DNA of 46,462 nt, taken from assembly GCA_026387475.1 (NCBI GenBank), contig JAPLLN010000038.1, forward strand, positions 1 through 46,462, in the 5' to 3' direction. The translations under genes and the position numbers were made by a program. This DNA comes from Candidatus Omnitrophota bacterium (GTDB lineage: Bacteria > Omnitrophota > Gorgyraeia > Gygaellales > Profunditerraquicolaceae). Shown piece after piece: positions 1-9,045 of this stretch; the first letter of the stretch is position 1; every line of letters starts with the position of its first letter. Under the pieces are notes generated by a model. That model was not told the origin of the DNA, ran no database searches, and saw nothing but the letters and a program-made list of their open reading frames with translations.

Positions 1-561
1 TAAACAGACTGTATCCAGCTTTTGCTTTCTATTCTCCACTACCCATGACTGAAAATCTTTCAGTGTCAGAAGGTCTGGAAAACCATACAAAATATTAATA
101 TTTTTTATTTTCAGGTATTTAGTACTTGCATGCTCTAAAGAAACTATTTGAGCATCTTTTAGTGTAATTTCGAAATCAGTTTTTTTATCGCGACCGCGCA
201 ATATTAGCCATTTAGTAAACTGTCTAACTGACAAAACTTCATTATTATAAGAAGCCCCCAATAAACTACAATAGATTCTATCTTTCAATAACTTTGTATT
301 ATTCACCCAGGGCCATATCGGATTTTCTAATAGATACACCTCGTCTCCATATGACCGAACAAAAATTGGGTTACCATTTCTAAGATTACCTATCCAACCA
401 GCGACAATACATCCAAATATAGCCCATGAGAGTTCAGTCGGCCACTTAAATATTATTAATGAGGCTAATATTAAGGATGCTGTCCATACTTCCCTTAATC
501 TTAAGCTCAACTCCAGGTCTTTACTTAAAAAATCAAAAAATCGATTTATGGTATCCGACAT
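1..561 (-). CDS. Unknown protein with N-terminal hydrophobic hairpin, truncated by the left window edge (about 187 codons visible)
   Basis: Not in the ORF track because no stop lies inside the window. Reverse-strand translation from ATG at 561: MSDTINRFFDFLSKDLELSLRLREVWTASLILASLIIFKWPTELSWAIFGCIVAGWIGNLRNGNP... open to base 1. Starts 10 nt after the stop of the 572..1489 gene. Confidence 0.7.
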   Translation of the reverse strand, partial: MSDTINRFFDFLSKDLELSLRLREVWTASLILASLIIFKWPTELSWAIFGCIVAGWIGNLRNGNPIFVRSYGDEVYLLENPIWPWVNNTKLLKDRIYCSLLGASYNNEVLSVRQFTKWLILRGRDKKTDFEITLKDAQIVSLEHASTKYLKIKNINILYGFPDLLTLKDFQSWVVENRKQKLDTVCL

Positions 562-571
562 AGAATAATTC

Positions 572-1489
572 TTAGTAATACGAGATGAGCATCTTTTCCA
601 GATTGCCGCCTAAGATTCCTTCTTTAACCTCTTCCGAAAGCTCGAGATTCTGCACTGCCTGTATTGAACTTACTACATCTTTTTTCGCCGGCCAGTCGCT
701 ACCCCATAAAATATGCTTAGGACCTAACAACTCAAGTGCTGCAAGAAAATTAGTTTTAGACTTATCACCGCTAGTATCCACATAAATATTTTTTAAATAA
801 TCCGTAGGGCTGCTTTTCAAATCTTTGACGAAATTCATCCCACGCAGCATCTGGTATGTGGCGTCAAAGCGATGCGTCAAAAACGGGATGACCCCGCCAA
901 AATAAGCAAAGACGAATTTAGTTTTAGAATAATCGCGCAGGATATCCGCCATTAAGAGCTTGCCGATACAAATAGTCGTATCGAAGACGTACTCGATTAC
1001 CGGAGTCAACAAGGGATCCTGCACCCGCTCAAAACCTATTGGGTTTACTATCTGGGAGTGCACGAAAATAGGGATATTTCTACGCTCTGCCTCTCTATAT
1101 ATAGGTAAGAAAGCCGCATCATCCAAGTATTTGCCGCTATAACTGGAGGCGAGGGAAATCGCCTTAAAGCCCAACTCATCAAGCGCCCTTTTCAGCTCAT
1201 TCAGCATATTTTCAGGCTCATCGACCGGCAAAACCGCGGCCCCGATAAATCTTTTAGGATAGCGCTTAATGATCTTAGAGACGTTGTCGTTATAAATCCG
1301 GGCGACTTCTTTAAGGCTCCCTAATTTCAGATGCGCATCTGAGGTAGGATACGTTAAAACCGCCTTGCTGATCCCCGCTTCATCCATAATCCTGGCCTGG
1401 GCTTCGATATCCCCCCAACCCTTATGGAAAAAGTGGGCGTTGCTTATGATCTCATCCGGGAGCCAGTGGCTGTGGCTGTCGATTATCAT
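572..1489 (-). CDS. Amidohydrolase family protein (metal-dependent TIM barrel, ACMSD-like)
   Basis: N-terminal IDSHSH metal motif, internal IFVHSQ, C-terminal ILWGSDWP typical of the amidohydrolase_2 family. Confidence 0.85.
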   Translation of the reverse strand: MIIDSHSHWLPDEIISNAHFFHKGWGDIEAQARIMDEAGISKAVLTYPTSDAHLKLGSLKEVARIYNDNVSKIIKRYPKRFIGAAVLPVDEPENMLNELKRALDELGFKAISLASSYSGKYLDDAAFLPIYREAERRNIPIFVHSQIVNPIGFERVQDPLLTPVIEYVFDTTICIGKLLMADILRDYSKTKFVFAYFGGVIPFLTHRFDATYQMLRGMNFVKDLKSSPTDYLKNIYVDTSGDKSKTNFLAALELLGPKHILWGSDWPAKKDVVSSIQAVQNLELSEEVKEGILGGNLEKMLISYY

Positions 1490-1881
1490 TTATGCTCCGC
1501 GCTCTTTAAAATTCGCTCGGTCATCTCTCTTTCATAGAGCGCTTTTATTTTCTCCAGCGCCTTATTGCCCAATTCCTTCTGTATCACCTTTTCAATAGCC
1601 TGCAACTTCATGGCCAGAAAGGTATATTCCGGCCTTATTTGTTTGCCGTCGTATTTTAAGGCAAACCCGTCCAGCTCTTTTTCCAGCATATAGGCCTCAA
1701 AACCGGCGAGCAGTTTCTCTGTTCCCTTAGCCTTATTCTGCTTTTTAAGTTCTTTCAAAATAACTTTATCCACCTCTACCTGGGTGAACTTGCGCTCTAT
1801 CTTATCCAAGGCCTCCTTGGTGGTTTTATAGAACCAGACCAAATAACGCCTTTTAAGATTTTTAATATCCTGATTGTGCAT
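1486..1881 (-). CDS. Hypothetical charged alpha-helical protein in the polyketide operon
   Basis: 131 aa ORF, overlaps the downstream gene by 4 nt and lies 1 nt from the upstream gene; no family recognised. Confidence 0.65.
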   Translation of the reverse strand: MHNQDIKNLKRRYLVWFYKTTKEALDKIERKFTQVEVDKVILKELKKQNKAKGTEKLLAGFEAYMLEKELDGFALKYDGKQIRPEYTFLAMKLQAIEKVIQKELGNKALEKIKALYEREMTERILKSAEHK

Positions 1882-1882
1882 T

Positions 1883-2653
1883 TTATTTCCCCGGATGCTG
1901 CTGCTTAAACGGTATGACGGGCGCTACCCACGGCGTCTGCTGGTTGATAATAGCTATTTCCAGCGGGCAGACATTAGCCGGAACAGTAAGCGCAAACTTT
2001 AGCGCATTTTCAATCGCTTCAGTAGACATTAAACGTGAAGTATCCTCGGTGACATTCTTCAGTTTTCCCGTAAGGTCAGTATCGGTGACGCCGGGGAGCA
2101 GCGAAGTAACCTTGATGCCGTAATCGCGTATCTCCCAGAAAAGCCCCTTAAGAAAAGCGCGCAACCCTACTTTTAACGAGCTATAAACTATAAAGGTGCG
2201 CGGGAGCGGATCGCAAAGCGTAGAGCCGGAAACCATATTGATGATGGCGCCGGACTTCTGCTTGATCATATCATTGATCACCAGGCGGATCAGGCGCACA
2301 TATCCCAGATAATTTGTATGCGCTAATTTCTCGAAATCCTCTATCGGCTGCTTCTCGAAAGGATACTGGCTTGAGATCCCGGCATTATTGATCAGGATAT
2401 CGATACGGCCGTATTTTTCCTTGGTCTTATTGACTAGATTCTCAAGGTCTTCTAACTTGGTCACGTCGCACTCTACCGGGAGGACTTCGACTTTATATTT
2501 CTTGGCGATTTCATCCGCGGTTTCTTTTAAAGGCTCGATCTGGCGCGCGGCAATAGCCAGGTTTATCCCTAAGCTTGCTGCGGTAGAAGCCAGGGCTTTA
2601 CCTATTCCGCGGCTTGCTCCGGTGACAATGGCAACCCTTCCTTTTAAATCCAT
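1883..2653 (-). CDS. SDR-family oxidoreductase, likely polyketide ketoreductase
   Basis: GASRGIGKA Rossmann motif, NNAG, YSSLK catalytic Y-x3-K. Confidence 0.9.
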   Translation of the reverse strand: MDLKGRVAIVTGASRGIGKALASTAASLGINLAIAARQIEPLKETADEIAKKYKVEVLPVECDVTKLEDLENLVNKTKEKYGRIDILINNAGISSQYPFEKQPIEDFEKLAHTNYLGYVRLIRLVINDMIKQKSGAIINMVSGSTLCDPLPRTFIVYSSLKVGLRAFLKGLFWEIRDYGIKVTSLLPGVTDTDLTGKLKNVTEDTSRLMSTEAIENALKFALTVPANVCPLEIAIINQQTPWVAPVIPFKQQHPGK

Positions 2654-2668
2654 GGCATTATTCCTTTC

Positions 2669-3112
2669 TTATTTATTCGCTGCTTTCTCGATAGAATCTT
2701 TAAATATCTTTAAATTATCCTTGGAGTGCTTATTGATAAAACCCTCAACCTGTTCGTCATTAAACTTTGCTTTTTCGTCCATCTCAAAATGCTGGATCCA
2801 AACCAACTCCACCCCTTCCGGCTTAGGAGTATATAACCAGACGATTTTCATGTACTTAAAGGGAAATTTCGGCTCCTGTCTTTCAGCATAAGCGAAATAT
2901 TTGTCTTTAAAGAGCAGGCGCCAGGAGACCCAGGACTTGCCTTCATCATCTGTAAGGCGAAAGGTGATTTTATTATCTTTTTTCTCCACTACTTCCGCCT
3001 TCTGATATTCTCCGCCGAATAATTCCGTCCAGCGCGGGATATCATTAGAAATATCGAATACCTTATCGTAAGGCGCGTTAATAATAATCGAGTTGCAAGT
3101 ATGCCCGGCCAT
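2669..3112 (-). CDS. SRPBCC-family aromatase/cyclase, TcmN ARO/CYC-like
   Basis: IIINAPYDKVFDISNDIPRWTELFGGEYQKAEV...KSWVSWRLL...FPFKYMKIVWLYTP...WIQHFEM...NLKIFKDSIE resembles polyketide aromatase/cyclases. Confidence 0.8.
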   Translation of the reverse strand: MAGHTCNSIIINAPYDKVFDISNDIPRWTELFGGEYQKAEVVEKKDNKITFRLTDDEGKSWVSWRLLFKDKYFAYAERQEPKFPFKYMKIVWLYTPKPEGVELVWIQHFEMDEKAKFNDEQVEGFINKHSKDNLKIFKDSIEKAANK

Positions 3113-3114
3113 AA

Positions 3115-3441
3115 TTATTTCTCCTTTCCCATCAGACTCAATAAAATCGCTAAATTCGAATCCTTATCTGCGCTCAATGAATGGGGCGCCCCTGCCGGCA
3201 TAAAGATAAATACGCCCGGGCTCATCCGGATCTTCTTACCCCCTAAAACAAAAATCCCTTTGCCTTTTAAGACCGTTACTGCCGCTTCGCGGGTCGAAGT
3301 ATGCTCGGAAATATCGGTCCCCTTGGCCAGGCACATCAAGGTATAATTTGAGGTCTCGGTCTTAACCAATACCTTGCTGAAAATCCCTTCCTTGGGAAAC
3401 TCCATTAATCTTTTCAAATCTTTAAGTTCGGATTTAATCAT
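3115..3441 (-). CDS. Cupin-domain protein
   Basis: Small beta-barrel ORF with cupin pattern (AKGTDISEHTSTREAAVTVLKGKGIFVLGGKKIRMSPGVFIFMPAGAPHSL). Confidence 0.8.
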   Translation of the reverse strand: MIKSELKDLKRLMEFPKEGIFSKVLVKTETSNYTLMCLAKGTDISEHTSTREAAVTVLKGKGIFVLGGKKIRMSPGVFIFMPAGAPHSLSADKDSNLAILLSLMGKEK

Positions 3442-3443
3442 TA

Positions 3444-4241
3444 TTATAAGATTGCGACTACGCGCGACCAGGCAGCTCCGGTGCGTTTGATCTTGACCGG
3501 AAAACAGATGACCTTAAAACCAAAATCCGGCAAATTCTCCAAGTTCGCGAGGCGCTCAATGTGAATAAACTCACGCTTCCTGCCGTAAAAATGAGCCGGG
3601 TATAAATATTTGATGTCTTTTTTCTCTAAGAATTCCTTAAGCATAAAACGGTACGGCCGGTCTATCCCCATCGTATCCGTGCCGAATATCTTTACACCCC
3701 GATTCAAAAGGTAATCTATGGCCAGTGGGTCTATACCGGGATAATCCGTAAAATATTTAGGGGAGCCGTGCAATTTATCCGCGCCGGTCTGGATCAAGAC
3801 TATATCGTTAGGCTTAAGGGCGTACTTGATCTTTTTTAGAGCCTCTTCTATATCCTGCGGCCCGATAGTTTCCGCAGGTTTCTTGTGGGTCATATCCAGT
3901 TTTACGCCGTCGTTATAACACCAATCCAGCGGGATCTCTTCCGCGGTCTTGGAAGGCCGGTTTTCTGACTTTGAGCCGTAATGAAAAGAGTAATCCAGGT
4001 GCGTTCCCACATGGACCGGGGCATGCACTATCTCCAAAGAAAGGAATTCTTCGTCCGGAAGGTCTTCCTTTTTAAGGATGCGCGCCCCTAACGCGTATTT
4101 TATTTTGCCGAGCAAAGTTTTACCCATGATCACGCGGTTGAATTTCTCCACCCCGGCTTTATGGGAGATGCGCTCGATATCGACCTTATGCACCTCAAAA
4201 GCCTTCTCGTCGATGGGAAGGCTTATATCGATTATCTTCAT
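3444..4241 (-). CDS. Putative cyclase / kynurenine-formamidase-like metal-dependent hydrolase (PF04199-type)
   Basis: DISLPI N-terminus and HVGTHLD metal motif, GTDTMGID. Confidence 0.85.
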   Translation of the reverse strand: MKIIDISLPIDEKAFEVHKVDIERISHKAGVEKFNRVIMGKTLLGKIKYALGARILKKEDLPDEEFLSLEIVHAPVHVGTHLDYSFHYGSKSENRPSKTAEEIPLDWCYNDGVKLDMTHKKPAETIGPQDIEEALKKIKYALKPNDIVLIQTGADKLHGSPKYFTDYPGIDPLAIDYLLNRGVKIFGTDTMGIDRPYRFMLKEFLEKKDIKYLYPAHFYGRKREFIHIERLANLENLPDFGFKVICFPVKIKRTGAAWSRVVAIL

Positions 4242-4468
4242 TGGCCTATTTTAGACTGAACTACTTTAGCGATATCGCTGATAGTGGAAAACTTAGTGAT
4301 ATCCTTAGGGTTTAACTTAATATTAAACTCCTTGCTTAAGGCAATCACAGTCTCCACCATCTCCGTCGAATCCACGCCTATGGAATCCTGCAAAGACACG
4401 TCGTCTTTAAGCTCTTCCGGCTTGACTCTTAATAATTTTACTAAAACCTCTTTGATCTTATTTTTCAT
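4238..4468 (-). CDS. Acyl carrier protein
   Basis: 76 aa with phosphopantetheine site GVDSTEMVE; typical ACP length and helical pattern. Confidence 0.9.
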   Translation of the reverse strand: MKNKIKEVLVKLLRVKPEELKDDVSLQDSIGVDSTEMVETVIALSKEFNIKLNPKDITKFSTISDIAKVVQSKIGQ

Positions 4469-5928
4469 ATTTGCACCTCACCCTTAGTCGCAGCTGCCTC
4501 CCATTTGTTGATACCATCCATGACATCCTTAAAGCAAAGTTTAGCCAACGGATCGAAATCGCTCTCCATGATCCGGTTTATGCGCCCGGGCTTAGAGAAG
4601 AATTCGCGCATGCACCATGAACCCAGGCGGCCTAAGTCTTCAGTGCTCAAATGATCCGTAGGGATAACCGGATGCAGAAAATCCCAGGTGCTGAAATCCA
4701 CTTTTTTAGGATCGACCCACCCTTTCTTTAAAGCGATCCTCCACATCGGCGAATTCGGCGCGGGAGTTACATAACCGACCCAAAGAATATCCGGATCGAC
4801 CTCGTCGGTAAACTCAAAACGCTGCTTGATGATCTCCTCAGTGTCATAATCAAAACCCATCATGATATCCGCGACAATTGCGATATCGTTTTTTCGCAGG
4901 ATCTCGATGGTCTTTTTGATCTGATCCAGAGTGATGCCTTTGGCGATCTTCTTAAGTTCCGATTGCGTAGTGACCTCGATCCCGAAGACGCCCATAAAAA
5001 GACCGTTCTCTTTCATAAGCGGTAAAATCGATTCGCAGTTGACCCAGTCGATGGCGCGGCCTAAAGAAACCCACTTGATCGGATTATTAGACGCCTTTTT
5101 GAGCTCGCAGAATTTCTGCACCCTCTTGGGGTCGACATTAAAATTATCATCCTGAATAACTACGACCTTTACCCCGTATTTTCTATGCAGGAGATTCAAC
5201 TCCTCCATAACCCTTTCCGGAGATTTTGCGCGCCATTTCAAGAAATCCGAAGGCGAGCGCGGGTCAAACTGGTCCCACTCATAACAAAAAGTACAGGCCG
5301 AAGGGCAGCCGCGGGAAGTAACCATATCCACGAACGGCTTCCAGTAAGTATGGCCCACGTATTTATCCATAGGAAACAGATCATACGCCGGAAGCGGGAG
5401 TTTATCTAAATCCATCATCAGCGGCTTATGCGGCCCCATGATGATCTCGCCGTTGACGCGCGAAGTCACGCCACCTACATCTTTAAGAGGCTTATTCTTA
5501 TCTATTGCCTCGATCAGGTCGCCGAAAGACTCTTCTTCTCCCATGACCACAAAATCCACGGCCGGGTTTTCTTCCAAAGTATGCACAGGCATCGCGGAAT
5601 ACCATAAACCCCCGAAGATGATCTTGGTCTTGGGCAGGGCAACCTTGATTTTAACCGCCGCGTCCTTAAAATGCCTTAGAACTCCGTAACCACCGTATCC
5701 GTGCAACTGTTCGCCCATGACCACAACGTCCGGATTGATAGCCTTGACCTTTTCAACTAGAGCGTCCATCGGGATCTGGTCGGCTTTTCCGTCGATAACC
5801 GCGACATCAGCATAGCCCCTGGTTTCTCTGACGTAAGCCGCCCAATGGGCATAGAGCTGATTAGGCGACCTGTGAATTCCATGGGTAGCCCATGCGCCGA
5901 CTTTCGGCATAACAAATAAAATCTTCAT
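4465..5928 (-). CDS. B12-binding-domain radical SAM protein
   Basis: N-terminal cobalamin-binding-like fold (KILFVMPK...VVVMGEQ...KIIFGG...VDFVVMGEEE) and CxxxCxxC in SRGCPSACTFCYEWDQ. Confidence 0.9.
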   Translation of the reverse strand: MKILFVMPKVGAWATHGIHRSPNQLYAHWAAYVRETRGYADVAVIDGKADQIPMDALVEKVKAINPDVVVMGEQLHGYGGYGVLRHFKDAAVKIKVALPKTKIIFGGLWYSAMPVHTLEENPAVDFVVMGEEESFGDLIEAIDKNKPLKDVGGVTSRVNGEIIMGPHKPLMMDLDKLPLPAYDLFPMDKYVGHTYWKPFVDMVTSRGCPSACTFCYEWDQFDPRSPSDFLKWRAKSPERVMEELNLLHRKYGVKVVVIQDDNFNVDPKRVQKFCELKKASNNPIKWVSLGRAIDWVNCESILPLMKENGLFMGVFGIEVTTQSELKKIAKGITLDQIKKTIEILRKNDIAIVADIMMGFDYDTEEIIKQRFEFTDEVDPDILWVGYVTPAPNSPMWRIALKKGWVDPKKVDFSTWDFLHPVIPTDHLSTEDLGRLGSWCMREFFSKPGRINRIMESDFDPLAKLCFKDVMDGINKWEAAATKGEVQI

Positions 5929-5940
5929 CGTTCTTCTCCT

Positions 5941-7173
5941 TTAGGGTTTCTCTACGACCAGAGCGGAATTTATTCCGCCGCGGCCGCGCGAGATGATCAA
6001 TGCCTTCTCTATTCTTTTTTCTTTGGCTTCCTTACCTATATTATAATTCAAAGACTTATCCGCCGGCTCATCCAGATTGACGGTCGGAGGAATAAGGCTG
6101 TGCTCCATGGCTAAGACCGTTGTGATCATATCCACGGCGCCTGACGCGCCCAGAAGATTTCCGAACATGGACTTGGGGCAGCTGACCGGGATATCCTTAG
6201 CCCTTGCGCCGAAAACACTTTTTATGGCGGCGATCTCCGAGTTATCCCAGATATCCACGGCTAAACCGTCTAAACTTATGTAATCTATTTTATCCGCGCT
6301 CACACCAGCGTCATTCAACGCCATATTAATGGCGCGCGCTAATTCTTTACCGTCGGAAGCAGGCTTGATCCTGTCTACCGCGTCGCAGCTGGTCCCGTAA
6401 CCCGAGATCAAAGCCTGGATGACCGCTTTGCGCGACTTTGCCCGCTCAACGTTCTCCATGACCACGATCCCCGAGCCTTCTCCGATGACAAATCCGTCGC
6501 GTTTCTTATCAAAGGGACGGTATGCTTCAGACGGATGCGCGTTATTTTTTGAAAGCGCGCCGTAAGTATTACAGCACAACAATGCGTAAGGAGTAACCGG
6601 GGCTTCCATGCCGCCGGCAAGGATCATATTTAATTTACTTTTGGATAAAACCTTGCGCGCATACCCTAAGGCCATAAGAGAGCTCGCCCGGTCAGCCACT
6701 ACAGTCTTACTAAAACCTTTAATGCCGTAATAGATGGAGACCTGGCCCTGGGGCGCTGCCGGAAACCACGCCGAGGCCATATAAGGAGAGACCCCTTCGC
6801 GTCCCTCGATGTAAAGGTCGCGTAATTCCGTCTCGGCATAAAGCCATCCGCCGATGGCATTACCTAGAAATATCCCCACGAGATTAGGGTCTTCGTTCTT
6901 TATATCGATGCCCGCGTCCTGAAGCGCCATTTCAGATGCGATCAGGGCCATATGCGAGAAGGCGTCGATCTTTTTTAAGAGCCTCTCCGAGACGTGGGTG
7001 TATTTTTCCAGGTCGTCGATCTGTCCGGCGATATGCGACGGATACTTTGAGGCGTCAAAACGCGTGATCTCTTTGACAAACGACCTTCCGGATTTAATAT
7101 TTGCCCAGAACTGGCGCTTGCCTATTCCGGAGGGAGCGACTATGCCTGTACCCGTGATCGCGATTTTTTCCAT
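5941..7173 (-). CDS. Ketosynthase-like chain length factor (KS-beta), catalytically degenerate
   Basis: Thiolase-fold KS homolog; the active-site Cys region reads VVADRASSLMAL, the HGTST His region reads SLDGLAVD, the second His region reads SMFGNLLGA. Confidence 0.85.
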   Translation of the reverse strand: MEKIAITGTGIVAPSGIGKRQFWANIKSGRSFVKEITRFDASKYPSHIAGQIDDLEKYTHVSERLLKKIDAFSHMALIASEMALQDAGIDIKNEDPNLVGIFLGNAIGGWLYAETELRDLYIEGREGVSPYMASAWFPAAPQGQVSIYYGIKGFSKTVVADRASSLMALGYARKVLSKSKLNMILAGGMEAPVTPYALLCCNTYGALSKNNAHPSEAYRPFDKKRDGFVIGEGSGIVVMENVERAKSRKAVIQALISGYGTSCDAVDRIKPASDGKELARAINMALNDAGVSADKIDYISLDGLAVDIWDNSEIAAIKSVFGARAKDIPVSCPKSMFGNLLGASGAVDMITTVLAMEHSLIPPTVNLDEPADKSLNYNIGKEAKEKRIEKALIISRGRGGINSALVVEKP

Positions 7174-8435
7174 TAGCCACCAAACCTTTTCAAAATTAAA
7201 GCGGAGTGAATCCCCGAAAACCCACTTGAGGTTTTAAGAATAATATTTACTTTTTTTGCGATCGCCTGATTGGGTATGTAGTAGAGATCACACTGCGGAT
7301 CCTTCTCCTCCTGATTTATCGTAGGAGGAAGGATATTCTTCTCAAAGATCATGGCGCAGATGGTAAACTCTACGGCGTTTGCCGCTGCCAACGGATGCCC
7401 GATCATAGATTTAAGCGAGCTGATGGGCAACTTATAAGCATAGTCTCCGAAGATCGCCTTGTAGGCATTGGTCTCAAAGATATCATTCATGCGTGTAGAC
7501 GATCCATGGGCATTGATGTAATCTATTTCCGCGGGTTTAATATTCGCATCTTTTAAACCCAAAGTTATGCAATTCTTCATCGCGTCCCCGTCGCCGGGGA
7601 GATCAGTCATATGAAAGGCGTTGCAGCTGGTCCCGAAACCCATGACCTCGCAATAAATGTGGGCATTGCGCTTGAGGGCGTGATTCAACTCCTCCAAAAC
7701 CAGAAGCCCGGCGCCCTCGGAGAGGACAAAACCGTCGCGTTTGTTATCAAATGGCCGGGACGCCTTTTCCGGCTCATCGTTACGCACTGACAAAACATTT
7801 ACTACGTCGAAAGCGCCGAAGGTGATCGGCGTAATGGGCGCTTCTGCCGCGCCACAGATCATAATATCCTGCTCACCGTCCTGTATGGTCTCCAGCCCAA
7901 AACCCATAGAGTCGGTTCCGGCGGTACATCCCGTAGAAAGGGTATTGCAGATACCTTTAAATCCGTATTTAGAACTAAGTTCGATGGAAGGCGTATTGAA
8001 CATCGCCGCATCATACAAATCAGGCCTGACCAAAGAGGGATCGATCGGCTTTTTGCCGTCGTCGGTGACCAGGGCGAATTCCTCTTCCATATATTTTGTC
8101 CCGCAGATAGCATTTGCGAGGCAGACTCCGATACGCTCCGGGTCTTCTTTAGCGAAATCGATGCCGCTGTCCTTTATCGCCATATTCCCCGCCACGACTC
8201 CGAACTGCACGTATCTATCCATGCGCATCGCTTCTGCGTGCGTAAGTCCTAACTTAAAAGGATCGAAATCGCGCACCTCTGCGGCGATCTTGGTATTAAA
8301 GACCGAAACGTCGAATCCGTCGACCCGCTTGATCCCGGATACGCCTCCGGACATCCCCTTCCAGGCATTATCTTTGCCGATTCCGTTCGGGGAAACCACC
8401 CCTATACCCGTAATAACAACTCTGCGCTTAGGCAT
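7173..8435 (-). CDS. Beta-ketoacyl synthase, KS-alpha, catalytically intact
   Basis: Active-site STGCTAGTDSMG, NAHGSSTRMND, SLKSMIGHPLAAANAVEF. Confidence 0.92.
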   Translation of the reverse strand: MPKRRVVITGIGVVSPNGIGKDNAWKGMSGGVSGIKRVDGFDVSVFNTKIAAEVRDFDPFKLGLTHAEAMRMDRYVQFGVVAGNMAIKDSGIDFAKEDPERIGVCLANAICGTKYMEEEFALVTDDGKKPIDPSLVRPDLYDAAMFNTPSIELSSKYGFKGICNTLSTGCTAGTDSMGFGLETIQDGEQDIMICGAAEAPITPITFGAFDVVNVLSVRNDEPEKASRPFDNKRDGFVLSEGAGLLVLEELNHALKRNAHIYCEVMGFGTSCNAFHMTDLPGDGDAMKNCITLGLKDANIKPAEIDYINAHGSSTRMNDIFETNAYKAIFGDYAYKLPISSLKSMIGHPLAAANAVEFTICAMIFEKNILPPTINQEEKDPQCDLYYIPNQAIAKKVNIILKTSSGFSGIHSALILKRFGG

Positions 8436-8438
8436 GAA

Positions 8439-9044
8439 TTATCTTTTCTCCTCTTCCTTTGCTCTGCTTACCTTAAATACAATGTGCCCCCCGTCCGGAC
8501 AAGTCACCGTATCCAGGGTATCAGGGTTCTTCATAAAGAAAAACTTGGCGCCGAAATTTAAAGCAAATAAAGCCGGAAAGGCGCAGTGAAAAGCCGCGCC
8601 GCAAAAACCCGGAATGCATTTCAAGCCCGTTGTCTCCCATTTATCGCCGACTTTATAGCCAAAAACACATTTGCCGTCAGACTTAAATACTTCAATGACC
8701 ATATTTTTCGGTTTAGGCCCCTTCCAATTCAAGTCCTTAGCCGCGAATTCCGGCTTACCCTCTTTATCGAGGATCTCGGCCTTAAATTCAAGCTTGCCTC
8801 CGTCGGGACAGGTAACTAATAAGGAACGCTGGTTATCCCGGAAAGGGAATTTTGCTCCGAAACTAAGCGCGTAAATTACCGGGAATAACGCATGCGCCAA
8901 GCCTAAGCAGAAAAACTTCGGCGGATGAGTAAAATCTTCCAAAATAAGTTCATCCCCGATCTTATAACCATGATAACAATGCCCCTCCACCTTATTTACC
9001 GTAAGCTTTAATTTAGGAAAAGGGGAATCGATCTTTTCGCTCAT
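8439..9044 (-). CDS. TIGR04076-like protein with two tandem domains
   Basis: Internal duplication: LKLTVNKVEGHCYHGYKIGDELIL...CPDGGKLEFK and MVIEVFKSDGKCVFGYKVGDKWE...CPDGGHIVFK. Confidence 0.65.
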   Translation of the reverse strand: MSEKIDSPFPKLKLTVNKVEGHCYHGYKIGDELILEDFTHPPKFFCLGLAHALFPVIYALSFGAKFPFRDNQRSLLVTCPDGGKLEFKAEILDKEGKPEFAAKDLNWKGPKPKNMVIEVFKSDGKCVFGYKVGDKWETTGLKCIPGFCGAAFHCAFPALFALNFGAKFFFMKNPDTLDTVTCPDGGHIVFKVSRAKEEEKR

Positions 9045-9045
9045 C

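Noticed and set aside
7741-8589. 282-aa plus-strand ORF opposite KS-alpha
   Set aside because: Antisense to an unambiguous ketosynthase with intact motifs; Ser/Pro-rich translation is typical of shadow ORFs.
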